Shown: piece after piece, positions 23,755 to 31,474 of the stretch
How the letters are laid out: every line of letters starts with the position of its first letter
How positions within the stretch are numbered: position 1 is the stretch's first letter
Origin: Neobacillus cucumis
GTDB lineage: Bacteria > Bacillota > Bacilli > Bacillales > Cytobacillaceae
Direction of reading: 5' to 3'
Assembly (NCBI RefSeq): GCF_002860255.1
Contig: NZ_PGVE01000078.1
Span: 22,604 to 86,603 of the forward strand
DNA length: 64,000 nucleotides
Notes under the pieces: model-generated
Database searches by the model: none
Told to the model about the DNA's origin: nothing
The model's input: the letters and a program-made list of their open reading frames with translations, nothing else
Position numbers and translations under genes: made by a program

Positions 23755-24270
23755 CTAAGTACATGCTTTTTTCGGTGAGAGTCTGGATACGAGTTCTTTA
23801 TTTTGCTCTCTTTTGAGTTTACGGATTTTTTCGCGTTCTTTTCCAGTTTCGTAAAGATATTTTTCTTCGTCTGTTTCTGGAATAACTTCTGGCACTTCCA
23901 ACGGTCTTTTATTTTCATCTAGAGGGACGAAAGTAAAGAAAGCTGTAGCGGCAATTTTGCGTTCCCCTGTTTCAAGATCTTCTGCAATCACTTTACAGAA
24001 AATCTCCATCGACCTTCTACCTGTAAAGCAAACAAATGATTCGATACTGACCGAATCACTTTGCCGAATGGGGGAAAGAAAATTAACGGAGTCTGTCGAT
24101 GCCGTAACACATTGTTTTACTCGTGAATGCCGGCGAGCCGAAAGTGTCGCGCATGCATCCATCTTCTTCATAAGAACCCCGCCAAATAATGTATCATAAT
24201 TATTCAAATCATTAAGCAACACCTGATCGGTATGAATTACACGCGTTTCACTAATTTTTTTCGCTTCCAT
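23755..24270 (-). CDS. YkhA-like acyl-CoA thioesterase, cassette copy A
   Basis: The 171-aa hotdog-fold thioesterase contains LNNYDTLFGGVLMKKMDACATLSARRH, the acyl-CoA hydrolase signature with its catalytic Asp and Asn region, and STDSVNF plus ATAFFTFVPLDENKRP later. Such enzymes release free fatty acids from acyl-CoA as hexamers of tandem hotdogs. The C-terminal 40 residues are charged. It shares about 83% identity (142 of 171 by eye) with the protein at 24724-25239, whose gene points the other way across a 453-base gap. Both copies are intact. Confidence 0.87.
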   Translation of the reverse strand: MEAKKISETRVIHTDQVLLNDLNNYDTLFGGVLMKKMDACATLSARRHSRVKQCVTASTDSVNFLSPIRQSDSVSIESFVCFTGRRSMEIFCKVIAEDLETGERKIAATAFFTFVPLDENKRPLEVPEVIPETDEEKYLYETGKEREKIRKLKREQNKELVSRLSPKKACT

Positions 24271-24723
24271 TTTATCACCCTATATTAAGCATTTCTTCAT
24301 ACTTACCTTTCGCTTTTCTTAGTGTTGGGAGATGTTATCTCAATTAAACCAGTTAGATATTTCCTGAAATAATGAACAAATGAGGATCAGTTAATTTTCT
24401 ATTCTTCATGTTTTTCTTGTAAACTCTAGTGCTGGACCTAGAATTAAATTGGAATATGAGGTAATAAAACAAAAAATGTACCTGTTATTTCCTGTACGAA
24501 AGGGTGTTAAATAGTGCAATAAGTATTGTTATTGTACACCTCATATGGGAACGGTTTACTTGTCTTTTAATGCTCAGGCCAAAAACGCTTTCATACAGTT
24601 TTGTTATGAATTCCATATATTATTGGCATTGTACCTTTCCACTGTGGTTATATTATAATCACCTATGTGATGTATGAGAAGCGAACGCTTCAAAAACATT
24701 TTATATATATAGGGAGAAAATAA
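24271..24723. other. Divergent intergenic region between the two thioesterase copies
   Basis: This gap must hold both promoters. I see a GAAGCG-AA-CGCTTC inverted repeat at 24678-24691, about 30 bases ahead of copy B, and a partial CcpA-type sequence (reverse strand ATGAAAGCGTTTTTG) at 24580-24594. No ORF with a ribosome site and no extended sequence symmetry between the two halves is visible. Confidence 0.4.
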
Positions 24724-25239
24724 ATGGAAGCAAAGAAAATTAGAAACACACGTGTTGTTCAAACCGATCAAGTGCTCATTAACGATTTGAACAATTATTC
24801 TACATTATTCGGTGGAGTTCTGATGAAGAAGATGGATGCATGCGCGACGCTTTCTGCCCGTAGGCATTCACGGGTAAAGGAATGTGTTACTGCATCGACA
24901 GACTCCGTTAATTTCATTAAACCAATCCGACGAAGTGATTCAGTTTGTATCGAGTCATTTGTCAGCTATACAGGTACAAAATCAATGGAGATTTTCTGTA
25001 AAGTAATTGCAGAGGATCTTGAAACCGGGGAACGAAGAATTGCTGCTACTGCATTTTTTACTTTCGTCCCTCTAGATGAAAATAAAAGACCGTTGGAAGT
25101 GCCTGGAGTCATTCCAGAAACAGAGGAAGAGAAACTTCTTTATGAAACGGGAAAAGAGCGCGAAGAAATCCGTAAGTTAAAAAGGACAAAAAATAAAGAA
25201 CTTGTGGCCAGACTTACACTAGATAAACCATGGGATTAA
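24724..25239 (+). CDS. YkhA-like acyl-CoA thioesterase, cassette copy B
   Basis: This is the 171-aa paralogue of the product at 23755-24270, with the same hotdog motifs (LNNYSTLFGGVLMKKMDACATL and AATAFFTFVPLDENKRP). Differences concentrate at the extreme C terminus and at scattered surface-like positions, while the DNA has diverged clearly more than the protein, which suggests an old duplication under purifying selection. GGGAGAAAATAA provides the ribosome site. It is followed after 24 bases by the second copy of the 123-aa gene. Confidence 0.87.
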   Translation: MEAKKIRNTRVVQTDQVLINDLNNYSTLFGGVLMKKMDACATLSARRHSRVKECVTASTDSVNFIKPIRRSDSVCIESFVSYTGTKSMEIFCKVIAEDLETGERRIAATAFFTFVPLDENKRPLEVPGVIPETEEEKLLYETGKEREEIRKLKRTKNKELVARLTLDKPWD

Positions 25240-25263
25240 TAGTGAAACAAAGGGGAAGATAGT

Positions 25264-25635
25264 ATGATCAGACAATCAAATTACACTGAATTGAAAAATG
25301 CACAAATTGCTATCGAAAACTTACATGCAACAAAACCTTCTATCTATAAAAAATTTATCAATATCGTAAAACTAACACGTCAATTGCACTGTGGATATCA
25401 ATATATGGGCACAGTTATTATGGATGAAAACACAAGTGATTTCTACCCTAAGTCCCTGGATGACTACGTAATGTCCGTCTACCATCGTGAAATCGAGAAA
25501 TTAAAAACAGACGAAAAATTCTCTGAATTAAAACAGGTTCTAAAAAAGTATAAACAAGTAACCTATGTCAACATTAGCAAGTTGGCATTAGGGGAAAATC
25601 CAAAAGAATTAGTTGGTCCAATTTTGATCCATTAA
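25264..25635 (+). CDS. Unknown 123-aa protein, cassette copy B
   Basis: This is the paralogue of the product at 23372-23743, of equal length, with conserved TKPSIY, GYQYMG, DDYV.SVY, EIEKLK, DEKFSELKQ and NISKLALG. The N-terminal 20 residues diverge most. AGGGGAAGATAG precedes the ATG. No membrane segment, cysteine motif or known catalytic signature is visible. Its repeated linkage to a thioesterase is the only functional hint. Confidence 0.72.
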   Translation: MIRQSNYTELKNAQIAIENLHATKPSIYKKFINIVKLTRQLHCGYQYMGTVIMDENTSDFYPKSLDDYVMSVYHREIEKLKTDEKFSELKQVLKKYKQVTYVNISKLALGENPKELVGPILIH

Positions 25636-25724
25636 TAGTTCGAAGGAAACAAATGAGGCACTTATATTTTTCAGTCTTTCAGAAATTCATTGATATCTTA
25701 TATTAATAACCTAGAACATATTAG

Positions 25725-25768
25725 TTGGGTGAATCGAAAATTTAGTTCGATTCACCCAATTTGCTTTT
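25725..25768. terminator. Hairpin terminator after cassette copy B
   Basis: TTGGGTGAATCGAA and TTCGATTCACCCAA pair perfectly over 14 bases around a seven-base loop, followed by TTTGCTTTT. Confidence 0.75.
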
Positions 25769-25857
25769 AAGACTCCATTGCCAGTGGGATATTTACGGAA
25801 AATGGCTTATGTGGAGCTTCTTCTATAATTTTGTGGTTATTATAGAGTAAGTTGAGA

Positions 25858-25873
25858 AGTTTCACGTGAAACA
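25858..25873. other. parS-like site in intergenic DNA
   Basis: AGTTTCACGTGAAACA matches the parS 16-mer TGTTTCACGTGAAACA at 15 positions, and its inner 14 bases are a perfect palindrome. Confidence 0.75.
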
Positions 25874-26089
25874 TGTAAGGATTTATTGAATTGGAAATCT
25901 CAAGAAAAGAAAAAACACAAGGAAGAATCTCATTGTGTTCCTATAGGCTGCTTCATTTTTTTAAGTTCTTTTAATTTTGTTAGGTTTATCTAATATTCTT
26001 TATGATAATGTTCTGTAATTTTCACAGCTCGGATAATGTCGATGTATTTTCGACATTCTCCGGGGCATGACAGGCACTTTTTAATGTTG

Positions 26090-26617
26090 TTACTTCTCGT
26101 TAGAAGAAACCCATAATTTGAATTTCTTTTTGTTTAGACGTTCTTTTGCTGCGGAAACGGAACTTGAATTGATGATGGGGCTTCTACTGTATATTTCGTG
26201 TAATTCTTTGGTCAGGTCTTCTCTTATTATTCTAATCTTTTCTTCCTCCAATTTGCCGTCTTCAAAATCGACAATCATATTTTTGTACCTTTCTAATATA
26301 AACCATAGATTCTGGGCTTGTGTTTTTAATGTCGTTTTGGTTTCTTCATAGCGATAATTATAATCTGCCAGCAGATATATAAAGCTTATGGCTCCTGCGA
26401 TTGCTGTAATAATTTTTGCAATGTCGTTAGAGGCAAAAAGAGTATTTATGAAGCCTGTAGCTGTAATACAAAGTAATAACATTCTAACAAATTTATTCCT
26501 GTTAATCTTTTTCACGATCTTATCTAACTCAATATTAAAGGCAATATGCTGAGTTTCTAATCTGTCAACAGATTCAGATAGCTGCTTTAGGATCGCCGGC
26601 TTATGGGAGTTCTCCAT
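26090..26617 (-). CDS. Two-TM SLATT-like membrane protein
   Basis: The 175-aa protein has an N-terminal amphipathic, partly coiled-coil segment (residues 8-40), two close hydrophobic helices at about 43-61 and 66-84 separated by a short polar loop, and a long charged C-terminal helical region with NYRYEETKTTLKTQAQNLWFI. This layout, with cytoplasmic ends and post-TM2 helix, is that of SLATT domains, the two-TM membrane effectors found in nucleotide-signal-activated defence systems. It starts 13 bases after the stop of an EAL-domain gene with AAGGTGTTGAG as ribosome site. The family call is by architecture and recalled pattern; a DUF4231-like small membrane protein is the main alternative. Confidence 0.6.
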   Translation of the reverse strand: MENSHKPAILKQLSESVDRLETQHIAFNIELDKIVKKINRNKFVRMLLLCITATGFINTLFASNDIAKIITAIAGAISFIYLLADYNYRYEETKTTLKTQAQNLWFILERYKNMIVDFEDGKLEEEKIRIIREDLTKELHEIYSRSPIINSSSVSAAKERLNKKKFKLWVSSNEK

Positions 26618-26630
26618 CTCAACACCTTCT

Positions 26631-27311
26631 TTACCGAAAGTAGTTCTCTATAGTTTTTGGCTTCCCAAGTAAATACCCTTGCATATATCTTACTCCAATA
26701 TCTAATAGTATTTCCTTTTGTTCCTCCGTTTCGACTCCTTCAACAATTAAGCTGATGTTCGTTTGTCTAGTAAAGTCTAGCATCCCTTTAATAATATTCT
26801 TGGAATGGGTGGATTCCAGGTCTTTTACAAAGTCTTTATCCAACTTGATATAGTCCGGTTCTAAATCCAATACTAATTTAAAGTTAGAGTATTCTTTTCC
26901 AAAGTCATCTAAAGCTATTTTCAATCCCTTATCTTTTAAGGTTTCCATCCTTTTTAATATCCCTTGAGTAACTGTAAATTTGTTGTTTTCAGTAATCTCA
27001 AGAACAATCTTATCCATATTCTCAAATAGATCATCCATAAACCAGGCATCATCTATGCTTAATGGTGCCAAATTAACGAACACTCGCTCATTACCATTCG
27101 TTTTGCTTAAAAATTCCCTAATAGATTTAGCTCGAGAAATTCGATCCAGCTTAGAACCATCGATTCCTCTTTCCACTGCCATATGGTAGTAATCTTCAAA
27201 ACTATAAATTTTACCGTCTATTTCTCCTTTGGTTGTTGCTTCATACCCGATAACAGTGCCTTTCCAACAATCTAGGATTGGTTGAAAAAGTGAGATAATT
27301 TTGTCCTCCAT
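26631..27311 (-). CDS. Stand-alone EAL-domain phosphodiesterase
   Basis: The 226-aa protein is a single EAL domain, the fold that hydrolyses c-di-GMP to pGpG. The glutamate of the signature is at residue 24 (GYEATTKG in place of the usual EALLR), and the other conserved residues are visible: Asn in VFVNLAP, Glu in LEITENN, the metal-binding pair in ALDDFGKEYS, Lys in YIKLDKDF, Glu in VEGVET and Gln in MQGYLLGKP. The signature arginine is replaced by lysine, otherwise the site appears intact. There is no GGDEF, PAS or membrane part. It is the promoter-proximal gene of a two-gene unit with the SLATT-like protein. Confidence 0.85.
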   Translation of the reverse strand: MEDKIISLFQPILDCWKGTVIGYEATTKGEIDGKIYSFEDYYHMAVERGIDGSKLDRISRAKSIREFLSKTNGNERVFVNLAPLSIDDAWFMDDLFENMDKIVLEITENNKFTVTQGILKRMETLKDKGLKIALDDFGKEYSNFKLVLDLEPDYIKLDKDFVKDLESTHSKNIIKGMLDFTRQTNISLIVEGVETEEQKEILLDIGVRYMQGYLLGKPKTIENYFR

Positions 27312-27963
27312 TATGAATTGTCCCTCCTAGTTTTTGAACGATAGTAAAGTTTATTTTAAAAATGGGTATATTAGAATGGGGAATTTAGTAAGTTTATTAA
27401 GCTAAAGATGCTGATTTCCGCATCTGGGATTGTGAGGGTTCCCTCTTATCGGTTGGGGGATCAGGTTAAGCACCCGATATGATATAGATGAAAAATTTTC
27501 TCTTAATTAGTAAATAGCACTAAAAATAACTTAAATAGACGGAGAGATTCCGCCTATTGACTCGAAAAATGTAAAAATTGGGGATTTTGCATTGCGTAAT
27601 CGGAAAATTTCCCTTTATATACCCCGAAGCGAGCTCCCATTTCGCATCTAACCGAAAAATCTCCGCTTATTGTACAACCTAATGCTTTAATAAGTTGTTT
27701 CGGTGCTTCTTTTTGATTTTATATATCCATTCCGCGATTTTGAAATTGTTGTAAATTAACTGCCTCTTAAACAGGTGAGGTGAACCGTACCATAAATAGG
27801 TGCGGTTTTTTAATTGGAAATTGGACCATTACGTACTAATAAAAACAGCCATTTTATTTGGTAAATCGGTTTTCTCAATTTTAGGTTTGCACTTTCCAAC
27901 GCTTCTGCATATATATAAACCTATGAGTAAAAGGTCATCAGAAGAGAGGGATGGAGATTGTCC
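27312..27963. other. 652-base intergenic region with structured segments
   Basis: No ORF with a credible ribosome site is seen. Three consecutive hairpins lie at 27406-27479 (AGATGC/GCATCT, GAGGG/CCCTC, TATCGG/CCGATA), 95-170 bases upstream of the EAL gene. A further hairpin AACCGTACC/GGTGCGGTT with a T run is at 27783-27811. The c-di-GMP riboswitch consensus was not recognisable. Promoters for the EAL gene and for the fcl-like gene must lie here. Confidence 0.45.
27783..27811 (+). terminator. Orphan terminator-like hairpin
   Basis: AACCGTACC and GGTGCGGTT pair with one wobble around ATAAATA, followed by six T. No plus-strand gene ends upstream, so it may end an unannotated RNA or be a repeat remnant. 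Confidence 0.5.
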
Positions 27964-28896
27964 ATGAAGGGAAAAAGAATTTTGGTTACAGGAGGCGCTG
28001 GCTTCCTCGGTTCTCATGTTGTGAAGCGGTTAAAAGACCAAGGCTGTACAGATCTCATTATTCCGCGCAGCCGCGAATACGATCTTCGGGATTCCACCGT
28101 TACCGTTTCACTCCTAAAAAATACGAAACCTGATATCGTAGTTCACCTAGCAGCATCTGTGGGTGGAATTGGAGCTAACAGAAGGAATCCGGGGACATTA
28201 TTCTATGACAATGCTGCGATGGGCATTCACTTAATAGAGGCTGCACGGCTGGCCCAAGTGGAAAAGGTCATCATATGCGGAACCATTTGCTCCTATCCAA
28301 AATTTACGCCTGTCCCATTTAAAGAGGAAGCGTTATGGGATGGATACCCGGAAGAAACCAATGCCCCGTATGGACTAGCTAAAAAAATGCTTCTCGTCCA
28401 ATCACAGGCATATCGTCAGCAATATGGTTTCAACTCGATCTACCTGCTTCCTGTTAATCTTTACGGACCAAGGGATAATTTTGATTTAGAAAGTTCCCAT
28501 GTCATTCCTGCCTTAATTCGCAAATGTGTGGAAGCAAAGGAAAAAGGGGAGCAGCAACTCCATGCTTGGGGATCGGGAAAAGCAACCAGAGAATTCTTAT
28601 ATGTGGAGGATGCAGCCGAAGCCATTGTACTGGCAGCTGAAAAATATGACGATGGGGAACCGGTTAATATTGGCACAGGACACGAAATAACAATAAAAGA
28701 TTTAGCAGACTTGATTGCGGAAAAAGCTGGTTTCACTGGCGAAATCATTTGGGATAGCAGCAAACCAGATGGTCAACCGAGACGGTGCCTCGATGTAACC
28801 AAGTCAAAGCAGCTTTTTGGATTTGAAGCAAGGACTACTTTGGAAGAAGGTTTACAGAAAACGATTGATTGGTATGTAAAAAACAGGAGGCTCTAG
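27964..28896 (+). CDS. fcl: GDP-L-fucose synthase
   Basis: This enzyme epimerises and reduces GDP-4-keto-6-deoxymannose to GDP-L-fucose with NADPH. The 310-aa SDR has the Rossmann motif GGAGFLGSHV near residues 10-19, HLAASVGGIGANRRNP near 60, CGTICSYPKFTPVPFKEE near 105 and the catalytic YGLAK near 136, all typical of GMER/Fcl. The ATG at 27964 is seven bases after GGAG. It lies alone on the plus strand and converges on manC with overlapping stop codons, so it needs its own promoter although it belongs to the same pathway as gmd. Confidence 0.88.
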   Translation: MKGKRILVTGGAGFLGSHVVKRLKDQGCTDLIIPRSREYDLRDSTVTVSLLKNTKPDIVVHLAASVGGIGANRRNPGTLFYDNAAMGIHLIEAARLAQVEKVIICGTICSYPKFTPVPFKEEALWDGYPEETNAPYGLAKKMLLVQSQAYRQQYGFNSIYLLPVNLYGPRDNFDLESSHVIPALIRKCVEAKEKGEQQLHAWGSGKATREFLYVEDAAEAIVLAAEKYDDGEPVNIGTGHEITIKDLADLIAEKAGFTGEIIWDSSKPDGQPRRCLDVTKSKQLFGFEARTTLEEGLQKTIDWYVKNRRL

Positions 28897-30305
28897 TTAA
28901 GCCTCTCGTTCCTTTTCTTTCTTTTTTCCTCACAATGCTTGATCACTTCGTCCCAGTTCATAAACAATCGGGTGATATCCTCTTCCAGTAGTTCCTCGCC
29001 CATTTGTACTTCAATTATTTCTAAGGTGCTGATGGCTTTAATTCCGTGTTCTGCCCCTTTCGGAATCTTAAAAATGTCTCCCTCTTTTACCCCGTAAAGC
29101 TGACCATCCAAGGCAAATTCCCCAACCCCTGATAGTATGAGCCAGACCTCGCTTCTTTTCAAATGACTCTGATAGCTGATATTTTTCCCAGCCTCAATTA
29201 CGATTTTTTTCGTCAATGCGAGATGGTTGTCCGAAATCTTGGTATAATTTAAGACTTGGTACCAGCCCCAACGCCGCTCTACAAACATCGGTCTCTCTTT
29301 CTCATTTTTCATGATATCCTTGATTTTGTGACTTGCCGTCTTATCTGAAATTAATATGCCCTGTGGACTGCTTGCAACAACGATGTTTGATACACCGATG
29401 ACCACAACAGGAATGTCCAGTTCATTTATGACATGAGTATTCGCAGAGTCTCCACTAATAATTCCTTTTCCAAGTTGGCTGGTATCCATTTCTTCAGTTA
29501 AGGTATTCCAAGTTCCGAGATCTTTCCACGTTCCATCATAAGGAACAACGATGACATGGTCTGCTTTTTCAACAACCTCATAATCAAAACTAATTTTAGG
29601 CAGCTGGTCGTATACTTTTTCGAGTTCAATATATTCCAAAGGGAACCCCATAGTCTTCAAATAGGTAATCATATATTTCAGTTTAAAGGCAAAAACGCCA
29701 AGGTTCCATAACGCACCTTGCTCAATAAGACGGATAGCCTGGTCTTCCATAGGCTTCTCAACAAAGGTACGGACTTTCAAATAGGTTTTTTGTGGCTCAT
29801 GTTCATTATGAACTTCTTCAGGAACAATGTACCCGTATTTCTCGGATGGATAAACAGGGAGGCCACCCATCAAAGCAATACTTGCATCCGATTCCTGAAC
29901 AAGCTTGTCCAAAGCTTTAACTTGTTCAAAGTAGCTCTTTTCAACAAAGGGGTCGACAGGCAGTACACAAACAACTTCATCGGGATCTGACTTTATACAG
30001 GAGTATAGATAGACGGAGGCTAATGCTATGGCAGGAAAGGTGTCGCCTCTCTGTGGCTCTATGATAAGTGGAGCATCACTGCCAATCTGGCTTAACACCA
30101 TGTCCACTTGATCTTTGCGGGTCGCAATATACGAGGATTGATGGAGATTCACCGATTTAAGCTGTTTCCAAATTCTTTGTATCATCGATTCTAATTGCTC
30201 ACTATGTTCCATTTTTAAAACCTTCAAAAACTGCTTTGACCTGGAATCATTTGAAAGCGGCCAAAGTCGTTTTCCTGATCCGCCGGATAATAAAATAATT
30301 TTCAA
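28893..30305 (-). CDS. manC: Mannose-1-phosphate guanylyltransferase / mannose-6-phosphate isomerase
   Basis: The 470-aa type II PMI/GMP enzyme supplies GDP-mannose. The N-terminal nucleotidyltransferase has LSGGSGKRLWPLSNDSRSKQF (residues 6-26), FVEKP near residue 154 and WKDLGTWNTL near 260. The C-terminal cupin (about 345-460) includes RRWGWYQVL, the sugar isomerase metal site in SYQSHLKRSEVW, and IPKGAEHGIKA. It is the last gene of the minus-strand unit GT10-gmd-manC, and its 3' end touches the convergent fcl stop without a terminator between them. Confidence 0.93.
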   Translation of the reverse strand: MKIILLSGGSGKRLWPLSNDSRSKQFLKVLKMEHSEQLESMIQRIWKQLKSVNLHQSSYIATRKDQVDMVLSQIGSDAPLIIEPQRGDTFPAIALASVYLYSCIKSDPDEVVCVLPVDPFVEKSYFEQVKALDKLVQESDASIALMGGLPVYPSEKYGYIVPEEVHNEHEPQKTYLKVRTFVEKPMEDQAIRLIEQGALWNLGVFAFKLKYMITYLKTMGFPLEYIELEKVYDQLPKISFDYEVVEKADHVIVVPYDGTWKDLGTWNTLTEEMDTSQLGKGIISGDSANTHVINELDIPVVVIGVSNIVVASSPQGILISDKTASHKIKDIMKNEKERPMFVERRWGWYQVLNYTKISDNHLALTKKIVIEAGKNISYQSHLKRSEVWLILSGVGEFALDGQLYGVKEGDIFKIPKGAEHGIKAISTLEIIEVQMGEELLEEDITRLFMNWDEVIKHCEEKRKKRNERLN

Positions 30306-30356
30306 AGTATAGAAACTCCTCCTTTCTTCAGCCGGACAGTTCCTCCTTTACATTCG

Positions 30357-31472
30357 TTAATCAAATTGTTCATGATTGCGGTAACCGCCCTTTCGTAAAT
30401 ACTCTTCCATTTTGGCTTCCTTTACATCACTATCTACCATCTCTTTAATTAGCTCGTGCAGATTGTATTTAGGGGACCAGCCTAATTTCTGTTTTGCTTT
30501 ATTGGGATTTCCTAACAGCAGATCGACTTCGCTTGGCCGGAAATAACGAGGGTCTACAGATACAATAGGCTTTCCAGTTGGGATTTGAAAATCGGGGTGA
30601 TGGCATGCTTTCACGAATCCCTTTTCCTCTACGTTCTCCCCCTTGAATTCCAAGTCAATGCCTACTTGTGCAAAAGCCAGTCTAACAAAATCTCTTACTT
30701 TCGTGGTGACTCCCGTCGCAATGACAAAGTCTTGTGGTTCGTTCTGCTGAAGCATGAGCCACATTGCTTCTACATAGTCTTTAGCATGTCCCCAATCCCT
30801 TTGGGCATTTAAATTCCCTAAGTACAGTTGATCCTGGAGTCCCAGAGCGATTCTTGCAACTGCCCGAGTAATCTTACGGGTAACAAAAGTTTCCCCTCGG
30901 ATAGGGCTTTCATGGTTAAACAGGATACCATTGCAGGCATATATCCCATAGGCTTCCCGATAATTTACAGTAATCCAATAAGCATAGAGCTTAGCAACGG
31001 CATAGGGGCTTCGGGGATAAAATGGCGTTTTTTCCGTTTGCGGAGTTTCCTGAACCAAACCGTACAATTCGGACGTGGAAGCTTGATAGACCTTAGTTTT
31101 ATGGGTAAGACCAAGAATTCGGACTGCCTCCAAAATCCGAAGGATCCCAAGGCCGTCTGTATTTGCTGTATATTCAGGTGTATCAAAGCTGACATGAACA
31201 TGGCTCATGGCGCCAAGATTATAAATCTCATCAGGTTGGATTGTTTGAATTAGCCGGATTAAATTGGTAGAGTCGGTCAAATCTCCATAATGGAGAAAAA
31301 ACTTGGCATCAGGCTCATGGGGATCTTGGTACAAGTGATCAATCCGATTTGTATTTAGCAGGGAACTTCTTCGTTTTAAGCCGTGAACGGTATATCCTTT
31401 TTCTAGCAGTAATTCGGCAAGATAGGCTCCATCTTGGCCTGTAATACCTGTTATTAATGCAACTTTTCCCAT
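30357..31472 (-). CDS. gmd: GDP-mannose 4,6-dehydratase
   Basis: GMD makes GDP-4-keto-6-deoxy-D-mannose from GDP-mannose. The 371-aa protein has TGITGQDGAYLAELLLEKGY (residues 8-27), the NADP-binding RRSS near residue 35, the catalytic YAVAK near 158 and the GMD-specific NHESPIRGETFVTRKITRA near 187. GGAGGTAATT precedes the ATG, only two bases after the GT10 stop. Together with manC and fcl it completes a route from mannose-1-phosphate to GDP-L-fucose. Confidence 0.95.
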   Translation of the reverse strand: MGKVALITGITGQDGAYLAELLLEKGYTVHGLKRRSSLLNTNRIDHLYQDPHEPDAKFFLHYGDLTDSTNLIRLIQTIQPDEIYNLGAMSHVHVSFDTPEYTANTDGLGILRILEAVRILGLTHKTKVYQASTSELYGLVQETPQTEKTPFYPRSPYAVAKLYAYWITVNYREAYGIYACNGILFNHESPIRGETFVTRKITRAVARIALGLQDQLYLGNLNAQRDWGHAKDYVEAMWLMLQQNEPQDFVIATGVTTKVRDFVRLAFAQVGIDLEFKGENVEEKGFVKACHHPDFQIPTGKPIVSVDPRYFRPSEVDLLLGNPNKAKQKLGWSPKYNLHELIKEMVDSDVKEAKMEEYLRKGGYRNHEQFD

Positions 31473-31474
31473 AA

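Larger units (their letters stand above)
25636..26089. other. Intergenic region with terminator and parS-like site
   Basis: The gap separates convergent genes. It contains a 14-base-pair hairpin at 25725-25759, a near-perfect parS at 25858-25873, and an eight-base-pair hairpin AATGTCGA/TCGACATT at 26035-26057 just downstream of the minus-strand SLATT-like gene. I see no coding sequence. Confidence 0.5.

Noticed and set aside
24580..24594. CcpA cre site upstream of thioesterase copy B
   Set aside because: The conserved 3' part of the cre consensus is not kept and it lies 130 bases from the gene.
27406..27479. c-di-GMP (GEMM) riboswitch upstream of the EAL gene
   Set aside because: The conserved core sequences of the GEMM classes could not be found on either strand; only generic hairpins are present.
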